From assembly GCA_013391385.1 (NCBI GenBank), contig JACBFI010000007.1:1-64000 (forward strand): a stretch of 64,000 bases of DNA. Direction: 5' to 3'. This document shows positions 19,231 through 26,518 of the stretch, one piece after another; positions within the stretch are counted from its first letter, which is position 1, and every line of letters begins with the position of its first letter. Both the position numbers and the translations under genes were made by a program. The stretch comes from Sediminibacterium sp. Gen4. Lineage in GTDB: Bacteria > Bacteroidota > Bacteroidia > Chitinophagales > Chitinophagaceae. The notes beneath the pieces were generated by a model, which saw nothing but the letters and a program-made list of their open reading frames with translations, ran no database searches and was not told the DNA's origin.

Positions 19231-21102
19231 CTATATATACTCCAACAACTTTCTCTTGTATTGACTCCCAACCTTAGATATAGCGTTTCTGAAAGTCCTT
19301 CCATCCTTTCCTATTCCAAGGCCTCTGAAATAGTTGTTTAAAAGATCCGGTAATTTATTGTCTGGAATTTCTTTTATCAACTTCTTTTCTCTCAAAAGAT
19401 AAATCCATACCTGAATAGCACTTTTCAATTTCGTGCCAATCAGATTTTCCCCATCAGGCGTTATTACTTGAATGGTAACCAATGCCGAAATAGACTTTTC
19501 AAAATCAGCTTTATTGACAAACAACTCAGTCAATGAAGATGGTATAGATGCATTTATTTTCATTACTTTTTCCTTCTTAATCAACCCAAGTCTGAAACTA
19601 TCAATAAAATAAATCAACTGACCACAAGCATCAGCCAGTTCCTTATTTGAGACGAGGTAACGGTAATTAATTTTACCAAATCGGGTGGTACGGGAGCTCT
19701 CTCCTATTACTTTACCGATGTAAATTTCCCTGATTGTTAAGCTCAATAAAGTTACAATGGCCGTATGCTCTTCTTTTGCTGCAATCTCTTCTTCAATCGG
19801 CAAATCATTAAGCGCCTTGAATTGTATTACAATCTCAGCATTCGCAGTAAGGTTTTTATTGTACCAGTCCATCACATAAAATGCTTTGTCTCTAATATCC
19901 TGTAGTTGATTTTTAAGCAAATTGATTGTAACAGCGTTTTCAAATCTTGCAATAAATTCTTTTTTGTATGATTGCATGTTCAGAAACTCATGCGGAGAAT
20001 AAATCATGATGTGATGCAGATATCTACCGTCGATATGCTTTTCGCCAGTGGCATTTAAAATAGTTGGATAAGGCTGCGCGTCATTGGGATCTACCTTTTT
20101 ATACTGAGCCTTGAAAATGTGCTCAATAATACCAAGCTCCCTCATTAATTGGTCAGCCACAGTAACATTTGCTATTCGTTCGTCATCAGGATCAGTATTT
20201 AGAATTGGCTGCTGTATTTCCAGTGCATTCTTGATATTCTGACATTCCCTCCAGATGCGATAGGATGCAATACCATGCACAACATCGAGGCAATACATAC
20301 CATTAAACTTAGTTTCTCGGATGTCTTTAAAGTGGTAAGGGTTTATAGCTTCAACAAAATAGCGGTTCTCTTTTCTTTTTTCCGTTAGGAACCCATAAGC
20401 AAATCCATTAACTGCTAAATAATCGGGTTGTTGTTTGGCTGGCTCTAATCTCTCTTCTATCTTTTCGATCTCATCTTTAACAAGGTTAAGTTTTTCCCAT
20501 TGTTCCTGGCATTTAAAAATACGCCGGTATAATCGGTCGCAACTTTCAGCAAACCATCTTTTACTTTCTTCATTTGCAAAATGCCACCCAACAGATTGAG
20601 CAGCGGCATAGTCTTCAAGTAATATACCATAGCTATAAGACATTCCGTTGATTTCTCGCTCGTGAGGCTCGAAAAGTGCAATCCGATTGCTGTGCTCGTA
20701 CACATATTCAATACGCTCCATGGGTGAAAGCGTTTTGAGCTTGTTAGCTGCGATAACGAATTCTTCATCAGTCCAACGATAATATTTCGTTCTTAGATCA
20801 TCGGGGTTGATAACTGGAAAACGATCCCCTTTTTTCTTTCTAATCATTTCCTCCGCTTCTTCCACATCCCTCGTCAATCTATACTTGAGATCCCAATATT
20901 CCTTAAGCTCTATTTTGCCATCCTTATTTGGTGTAATACAAAGCTCGTGAATGCGGGAATCCACAGCGTCAATTAGCTTTCTCAACTCCGCCAAGCGCTT
21001 TTCGACCAGAATTGTGACAATATGCCTACGGATCCTTATAAAATTTGTCAATTCTTTATCCATCCCAAAACCTGTTAAGTCAATTTTACTCAATTTACCC
21101 AT
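19231..21102 (-). CDS. Unknown 623-residue protein in the defence island
   Basis: A long soluble protein I do not recognise. The front (residues about 20-110) is charged and probably coiled-coil (LVEKRLAELRKLIDAVDSRI, RLTRDVEEAEEMIRKKKGD). The middle holds aromatic, charged helices (WHFANEESKRWFAESCDRLYRR). The C-terminal 70 residues, ending IGKDGRTFRNAISKVGSQYKRKLLEYI (read in parts), form a compact helical unit that weakly recalls the end of RteC-type regulators of Bacteroidota mobile elements. No catalytic motif was found. It lies upstream of the small membrane protein and the nuclease-NACHT gene on the same strand and could be in one unit with them. Confidence 0.7.
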   Translation of the reverse strand: MGKLSKIDLTGFGMDKELTNFIRIRRHIVTILVEKRLAELRKLIDAVDSRIHELCITPNKDGKIELKEYWDLKYRLTRDVEEAEEMIRKKKGDRFPVINPDDLRTKYYRWTDEEFVIAANKLKTLSPMERIEYVYEHSNRIALFEPHEREINGMSYSYGILLEDYAAAQSVGWHFANEESKRWFAESCDRLYRRIFKCQEQWEKLNLVKDEIEKIEERLEPAKQQPDYLAVNGFAYGFLTEKRKENRYFVEAINPYHFKDIRETKFNGMYCLDVVHGIASYRIWRECQNIKNALEIQQPILNTDPDDERIANVTVADQLMRELGIIEHIFKAQYKKVDPNDAQPYPTILNATGEKHIDGRYLHHIMIYSPHEFLNMQSYKKEFIARFENAVTINLLKNQLQDIRDKAFYVMDWYNKNLTANAEIVIQFKALNDLPIEEEIAAKEEHTAIVTLLSLTIREIYIGKVIGESSRTTRFGKINYRYLVSNKELADACGQLIYFIDSFRLGLIKKEKVMKINASIPSSLTELFVNKADFEKSISALVTIQVITPDGENLIGTKLKSAIQVWIYLLREKKLIKEIPDNKLPDLLNNYFRGLGIGKDGRTFRNAISKVGSQYKRKLLEYI

Positions 21103-21202
21103 TTATGAAATGTTGACGTATGAAACGAACTCACACTTCCTAAATGATTGATAGTCAGTTAGTAAAATAATCTTATTCAATTTACTAATTTTTTTAGTAA
21201 TT

Positions 21203-22442
21203 ATGGTCAAGAAAAAACTTATAAAGATTGTATTTAGACTGCAAGACATATTATTCGTTCTGCTTTGGCATGTATGTAACTATAAATCTCATAACGCTGC
21301 TGTGGAACATGGCATTACAACGCTGACATTGTGCAACATCAACCCCACCTACGACCACTGGGAATTCGTAAAAGTGTGTCACGAAGCTGGTATCAAACCG
21401 GTACTCGGTGTCGACATCAGGAACAATCACCATCACTGTTATCTCTTAATTGCTAAAAGCAACCACGGCCTGCAATGGTTCAATGAATTTTTATCCCATC
21501 ACCTGATCAATAACATTGCATTTCCCATTGACCCAAATGCGCTTGAACATGTATTCGTGATTTATCCCAACAATGCAAAAAATATAATCGAACTAAATCC
21601 CAATGACCAAATCGGCATAAAACCCTATGAACTACAATCGTTGTATAATTTCACGCCGACGGAATATCAGTTGACCCACCAACCTGTGGTCATAAAGAAT
21701 AAAGAACATTTTTATCTCCATTGCCTGCTACGTGCGATTGACCAGAATATCCTGCTTTCACAACTGGGCTCTGCTACCTGTTGCAGAAGGGAAGATGTGT
21801 TTGTAACTCCGAGTAAAACACTCGCACTATGTAGCCGCTACCCTACCCCGGTCACCAATACCTACAAACTCCTTGATGCCTGTTCTATGGAAATAGAACT
21901 TGAAGTCGACCAAAATCAGGCAGTTATTCGAGGGCTCAAAAGAAGACGATGCTGTGTTGCTGGATAAACTGGCACATTCCGGTCTCGTGCGTCGTTATGA
22001 CAAACACAACAAAAAAGTGGCAGAGCGGCTGGACTATGAACTAAAAGTGATCAATGAGTTGGGGGGTACCACCTACTTCCTGATCAACCACAATATGGTG
22101 CGCTTTGCCAATGAGCAAGGCTTTTAACATGTGGGCCTGGGCAGCGGAACCAATTTGATCGTTGCCTATTGTCTCGGTATCACAGACATCGACCCGATGG
22201 AACTCAATTTATATTTTGAGCGCTTCTTAAATCCAGAACAGACTTCTCCGCCGGATTTTGACATTGACTTTTCCAAGACGGATCGCGATGAAGTCATGGA
22301 CTATCTCTTTAAACGTTATGGGAAAAACTATATGGCATTATTGGGATCATATCCCACTTTCCCCAAGACGGCAATAAATTCTTCGCAATCTCTATTCGTC
22401 ACAAAGTTAGTATTTGATAATACTGAATTACTTACAATCTGA
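21203..22442 (+). pseudogene. dnaE: Decayed dnaE-type DNA polymerase III alpha gene
   Basis: Three successive frames read like the front half of a Bacteroidota DnaE-type (PHP-containing) polymerase. Frame one (to about 21960) carries the PHP-domain phrases HGITTLTL, EAGIKPVLGV, HCLLRAIDQNILLSQL and KLLDACS. A frameshift near 21900-21960 moves the match to the next frame (LLDKLAHSGLVRRY, ELKVINELGG). At 22126-22128 a TAA replaces the tyrosine codon expected before HVGLGSG, after which the match goes on (VAYCLGITDIDPMELNLYFERFLNP, PPDFDIDFS). Similarity stops near 22370. The first catalytic aspartates (PDFDIDF) are kept, but the rest of the polymerase is missing. A short deletion also affects the N-terminus. 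It is non-functional as a polymerase. Confidence 0.9.
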
Positions 22443-22499
22443 ATTTAAATTATCTCGTCAATTTTGACATCTCTAATAATCACAATTACATATATGCTA

Positions 22500-23237
22500 T
22501 TAGTTGTTTTTACCTTTTTTTAGCCTTCTTGCCAGCTTAATAGAATGTTTTAATGAGTTGATATTGTTCCAGTCGCTGTGAGAAATGATGATGAATTTTG
22601 GGTCAGCACATTTTTTTTCAACACGTCTGAGTGTCGTCTCGTATTCTTTAATATTTGCATCTCCGAGATAACCCAAATTTTCAGCATCTGCACCTTTTAT
22701 CAAACAACCACCATAAAGTATTTTTTTCTCTCCAAACCAGATAATAATATTGTCAGCTGTATGCCCTTCACCTGGGTAATAAACTTCAAATGAATATGGT
22801 CCAGCATGAAAAATAGTGTCTTTTGTCATTAAAAACTCTGCCCTTTTTTTGTTATTATTTTTACTCAATTCATCTGTTAAAAGAGTAGTATATGTTTTAA
22901 TCCCCTGTTGCTTATAATAGGCAAGGCCTTCAGTTCGATCGCTGTGCCAATGCGTTACTATGCATATAGTAACAATTTTGTTGTGCTTTAATTTGATGCT
23001 ATCAAGCAATGGTTGAAATTGTGTTGTATCCCAGGGTGTGTCAAATAATATAGCACCGCTATCCGACAAGAGGTACAATCCATTTGCAGGTATTTGACTG
23101 CCTTCGTAAGTGTTATATGTTGTGTAAACGTAAAAATCGTCGGTTAACTGAGTAATTTTTAATTTATGCTTTTGCTCCTGTCCGTAATTATAGGTAAAAG
23201 AAAATGTAGCTAGTATCAAAAAAAATAATTTCTGCAT
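22500..23237 (-). CDS. Subclass B1 metallo-beta-lactamase
   Basis: A 245-residue exported zinc hydrolase that would open beta-lactams, including carbapenems, in the periplasm. A signal peptide (about 1-19) is followed by the full set of B1 zinc ligands: H96, H98 and D100 (THWHSDRTEG), H159 (GEGHTADN), C178 (YGGCLIK) and H220 (IISHSDW). The NLGYLGDAN phrase is also typical of B1 enzymes such as those of Flavobacteria. Length is normal. It stands alone on the minus strand beside the decayed dnaE gene, with no integron or IS visible, so it is more likely a chromosomal enzyme than a recent cassette. Related non-lactamase B1-fold hydrolases are less likely because the Cys ligand is present. Confidence 0.88.
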   Translation of the reverse strand: MQKLFFLILATFSFTYNYGQEQKHKLKITQLTDDFYVYTTYNTYEGSQIPANGLYLLSDSGAILFDTPWDTTQFQPLLDSIKLKHNKIVTICIVTHWHSDRTEGLAYYKQQGIKTYTTLLTDELSKNNNKKRAEFLMTKDTIFHAGPYSFEVYYPGEGHTADNIIIWFGEKKILYGGCLIKGADAENLGYLGDANIKEYETTLRRVEKKCADPKFIIISHSDWNNINSLKHSIKLARRLKKGKNN

Positions 23238-23346
23238 TGGTAATATTATTTGATGATTAAGTATTTTAAGATATGTTCGTCATTGCAATAATCTTATTTC
23301 ATAATTTAATGATTGTTCAACACCAATGTAATCGAATGCTATACTC

Positions 23347-23454
23347 TTATATTGTGTCGTACAAGATATTCTGCAGATGCTCTACAACCTGCTTACTTTG
23401 CTCTGTAGCCCAATCAGGTATTAAAATACCATTACTACCAACTGCATGAATAAA
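23347..23454 (-). pseudogene. C-terminal fragment of an unidentified gene
   Basis: Just after the DoxX gene the minus strand holds an open frame without a start codon that reads IHAVGSNGILIPDWATEQS and continues to a TAA, 35 residues in all. Its composition is protein-like, and it looks like the end of a lost gene. Family not recognised. Confidence 0.3.
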
Positions 23455-23458
23455 TTAA

Positions 23459-23908
23459 CTATCGTATTGTACTCATGTATGTCCAAATAATAAAAATAAG
23501 CTGTAAGGGTACTCTAAAAAAAAGATATGCCGTGCCTCTTCCTTGATAAGTGGCCTTTTGGTAATCTACATGTTTTACAGCTGCATAAATATTGGCAGGC
23601 AAAATCATAATAAAAAAAACAATCAACAACCAGCCGGTAATTATCCTGAAATTAGGTAAGAGCAAACCAATTGCAGCAGCTATTTCAATAAATCCAGTTA
23701 AATAAACCGTTTCTCTTTTAAAGGGAATAAATTCCGGAAGCATCATAGCCATACCCTCAGTATACAGAAAATGCCCGATAGCGGTAAAAAGTAACATTAC
23801 CGACATCGATAATCTTCCTGATAGAGGAAAGTCATATTCTTTTTTGACTGATTTTAGTATTACAACAGCAATAATAAAACAGGAGAGTAGGATCACTAAG
23901 GGTTTCAT
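23459..23908 (-). CDS. DoxX-family membrane protein
   Basis: A 149-residue inner membrane protein with four predicted helices (LVILLSCFIIAVVIL; MSVMLLFTAIGHFLY; VYLTGFIEIAAAIGLLL; IITGWLLIVFFIMILPANIYAA). The pattern GHFLYTEGM ... LTGFIEIAAAIGLLLP ... PANIYAAVKHVDYQ is characteristic of DoxX-like proteins. These are small quinone-linked or redox-related membrane proteins whose exact role is poorly known. It lies 56 bp downstream of the Crp-type regulator gene on the same strand and may be co-transcribed with it. Confidence 0.8.
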   Translation of the reverse strand: MKPLVILLSCFIIAVVILKSVKKEYDFPLSGRLSMSVMLLFTAIGHFLYTEGMAMMLPEFIPFKRETVYLTGFIEIAAAIGLLLPNFRIITGWLLIVFFIMILPANIYAAVKHVDYQKATYQGRGTAYLFFRVPLQLIFIIWTYMSTIR

Positions 23909-23964
23909 TTAGTCAATTTTATCACAAAGTTAGAATCACTAAATAAATTAAATATGAATCTATG

Positions 23965-24534
23965 TTAAGAAATATCTCTTCGTATTCTGCTGAGTGCTTG
24001 CGGCGTAATCCCAATAAATGAAGCAATATATTTTTGTGGAATATGCTTTATGAAATGAGGTTCCTCTTTCAATAATCTCAAATAACGTTGCGTAGCTGTT
24101 TCATTCAGTAAGGACAATTCTCTTTTAGCCTTCTGTAGAAATAACCCCTCAGCAGCTAAGCGACCAATTGTGTTCCCAACATCTGTTTTTTTATAAATTT
24201 CCTGTAAGTCCTTATAATTTATAGACCATAAAATACAAGGAGTGAGTGCTTCTAGATTATATACGGAGGGCTCTTGTGTTATAAATGAATCGTAACCACT
24301 TACAAAACTATTCGTAAATGTAAAGCCGAATGTTAAATCCTCTTTTTCACCTTTTGGGATATAAAACCGTATAATTCCCTCTTCGATAAAACTTAAATTA
24401 TTTTCTATTTGTCCTTCTTTAAGTAATAAGGTCTTTTTAACAACAATCTTTTTTTTAAGCATAGAAGCAAAGGATAACCAATTTTTATCAGACAATTTAC
24501 TATACATGTCTAAAGCCTTTCGAATTTGATTCAT
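23965..24534 (-). CDS. Crp/Fnr-family transcriptional regulator
   Basis: A 189-residue regulator with a cyclic-nucleotide-binding-type beta barrel (about 25-115; VKKTLLLKEGQIENNLSFIEEGIIRFY) and a C-terminal winged HTH with the short Bacteroidota pattern PQKYIASFIGITPQALSRIRRDIS (read in parts). There are no Fe-S-type Cys residues, so it is not an Fnr sensor. This group usually lacks the residues for cAMP binding, and its signal is unknown. A perfect 15-bp palindrome overlaps its start codon and may be an autoregulatory site. It is followed by the DoxX gene. Confidence 0.85.
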   Translation of the reverse strand: MNQIRKALDMYSKLSDKNWLSFASMLKKKIVVKKTLLLKEGQIENNLSFIEEGIIRFYIPKGEKEDLTFGFTFTNSFVSGYDSFITQEPSVYNLEALTPCILWSINYKDLQEIYKKTDVGNTIGRLAAEGLFLQKAKRELSLLNETATQRYLRLLKEEPHFIKHIPQKYIASFIGITPQALSRIRRDIS

Positions 24535-24544
24535 TTCAAATGAA
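24530..24544 (-). promoter_or_regulatory. Palindrome over the Crp-type gene start
   Basis: Perfect inverted repeat ttcattt-c-aaatgaa that includes the ATG of the Crp/Fnr-type gene. The position suits autorepression or control of translation. It is AT-rich, so chance is possible. Confidence 0.3.
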
Positions 24545-24582
24545 CTTGATGGGTTTAGTAAAGATATTTACAGTTCAATCTT

Positions 24583-25269
24583 TTAAATAGTAAAACCCCG
24601 TTTATAATTTTTTCCAATCGGTATAATGATACCCTTTATTTCTACATTTTCTTTTGTATAGGTTTCAATCTTATTAACTGCCACAATGAAAGAACGATGA
24701 ATTCTTTTAAAATTTGTATCAGATAGCATCGCTTCAAGTTCTGTTGTACTTATTTTGGAAATATATTTACTTGTGCTGGTATGAATAGTTACATATTCTC
24801 TGTTGCTTTCAATGAAAAGAATGTCATCCAGCAGAATTCGAACTTTCTTTCTGTTTATGGTTAGAAAAATCGAATTTTCTTTTTTTTCTGATTGAAACGT
24901 AGCACTTACATCAATGAGTTTTGTAGCCTTGTTTACAGCAGAAGCAAATCGATCAAAGGCTATCGGTTTCATCAGGTAATCTGCTACACTTAACTCAAAA
25001 CCTTCTAATGCATACTGATGATATGCTGTGGTGATGATGACGACAGGAGGATACCTTAGTGTTCTTAAAAAATCAAGTCCTTTTAGTTGTGGTAAATGTA
25101 TATCCAGAAAAATAAGGTCAATTTTTTCCTTTTGCAGATATTTTTCAGTACTGAAGGCTTCTTTAAAAACGGCCATTAATTCCAAATATGGTACTCTTTG
25201 GATATAATTTTTCAGCACATTAACGGCAAGAGGTTCATCTTCAGTTATAATACATTTTATTTTTTTCAT
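24583..25269 (-). CDS. LytTR-family response regulator
   Basis: A 228-residue two-component response regulator. The receiver domain (about 1-120) has the acidic pair D11-E12, the phosphoacceptor D56 (DLIFLDIHLP) and the conserved Lys in VADYLMKPI. A LytTR DNA-binding domain follows (about 130-228; SIFLTINRKKVRILLDDILFIESNREYVTIHT and FKRIHRSFIVAVNKI, read in parts). Its start overlaps the 3' end of the histidine kinase gene by 29 bp, so the pair is coupled. The TonB-receptor operon at 26519, divergent from it, is the natural candidate target. Confidence 0.93.
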   Translation of the reverse strand: MKKIKCIITEDEPLAVNVLKNYIQRVPYLELMAVFKEAFSTEKYLQKEKIDLIFLDIHLPQLKGLDFLRTLRYPPVVIITTAYHQYALEGFELSVADYLMKPIAFDRFASAVNKATKLIDVSATFQSEKKENSIFLTINRKKVRILLDDILFIESNREYVTIHTSTSKYISKISTTELEAMLSDTNFKRIHRSFIVAVNKIETYTKENVEIKGIIIPIGKNYKRGFTI

Positions 25270-26311
25270 AGCTGCTTAGATGAATGTATAGATTTACAAT
25301 AAAGGAATCTTTGTTGTTTTCAATATTCAGCTTATAATCAGCAAACTGAATTTGAAGTTGCTTGCGTAAGTTCGTAAGTCCGATATTTTCTTTAATTTTT
25401 TCATTTTGATGCATACTATTATTAGAGTTTTTCACGCTGAATAAGAATATATTTTCCCTACAAGTCAACTTTATATTAATGTAAGGTTGATCAATTGTTT
25501 CTGAGATACCATGTTTAAAAGCATTTTCAACAATTGGCATCATTAGTAAAGGGGGAATTTTTTGCTTATTGTTTTCTATATCAACTTCTACTTTAACCTG
25601 AAGCGAACTGTCGTAACGGATTTTTTCCAGCTCAATGTATTCGTAAACAACCTGAACTTCCTTGCTTATCTCCACTAAACTGGCATCTGCCTCGTACAGC
25701 ATATAGCGTAAAATTTCTGATAAGCGGAGTACTGTTCCTGAAGTTTTTTCTGATTGATCAAGAGATAAAGAGTAAATACTATTAAGTGTATTGAAAAGAA
25801 AATGTGGGTTCGTTTGTGATTTTAAATAATTTAATTCTGATTGCCTTTTTTCAATTATAAGTTGTTGATTGTTAAGATTTAATTTAATGCTGTCTATGGC
25901 AAATCTTATTGCTGCAAAATAGGCTAAGCCAAATAAGGCAAACATTAAGTAAACCGTAAAACCCTTGAAAGTTGTGCTTACTGGCTCAATTTCCCAGGTA
26001 GCCAACAGCATTTTTCCTAAAGGGTTCCAGCCATAAAATCCAAAAATAATGATGATAAAAATTATAGTTGTGAGTAATAACATCCAGGCGACTATACGTT
26101 TTTTACTTCTTATATAGGGAACAAAAAACTGATGCAGTAAAAAATTCAAGAAAAGGATATATAACAATTGCCAGGTGTATGACATTACAGCATTAATAGT
26201 ATTGCTTCTATTTTCAAATGTAGAAATGAAAATAAAAACTATCCAGAATAAATAATAGGATAGACCAATATAAATGTTGGTAACGAAACCACTATTGCTT
26301 AAACCTTTCAT
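25241..26311 (-). CDS. LytS/YehU-type sensor histidine kinase
   Basis: A 356-residue inner membrane kinase. Four hydrophobic segments fill the first 150 residues (for example LSYYLFWIVFIFISTF, WMLLLTTIIFIIIIFGF, GFTVYLMFALFGLAYFAA). The His-kinase dimerisation motif is NPHFLFNTLNSIYSL with the phosphoacceptor H170, and an HATPase domain follows (about 245-350; PPLLMMPIVENAFKHGI as the N-box, NIGLTNLRKQL as the G-box region). No separate sensor domain is seen, so the signal is sensed by or within the membrane. It overlaps and precedes the LytTR response regulator gene. Confidence 0.93.
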   Translation of the reverse strand: MKGLSNSGFVTNIYIGLSYYLFWIVFIFISTFENRSNTINAVMSYTWQLLYILFLNFLLHQFFVPYIRSKKRIVAWMLLLTTIIFIIIIFGFYGWNPLGKMLLATWEIEPVSTTFKGFTVYLMFALFGLAYFAAIRFAIDSIKLNLNNQQLIIEKRQSELNYLKSQTNPHFLFNTLNSIYSLSLDQSEKTSGTVLRLSEILRYMLYEADASLVEISKEVQVVYEYIELEKIRYDSSLQVKVEVDIENNKQKIPPLLMMPIVENAFKHGISETIDQPYINIKLTCRENIFLFSVKNSNNSMHQNEKIKENIGLTNLRKQLQIQFADYKLNIENNKDSFIVNLYIHLSSYEKNKMYYN

Positions 26312-26518
26312 GCTGATAATTTGCCGCTTGTAATTTATATGATTTTATCAATCACAATGGTTTCTGTCAGTAATTAAAAAAATTATGTCTACCAGGAAAG
26401 AATAACCGTCTACAAAAGGATACTACTTTATTTCTGCTTTATCTAAATGTTGTCTTTCGGCCATTTATTTTACTACAATTTTAAAAAATAAATGAACTGA
26501 AGAACCAAAACCGGAATT

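Noticed and set aside
18930-19304. Long form (124 residues) of the small membrane protein
   Set aside because: The extra front part overlaps the 3' end of the 623-residue gene and reads poorly; the ATG at 19142 is used instead.
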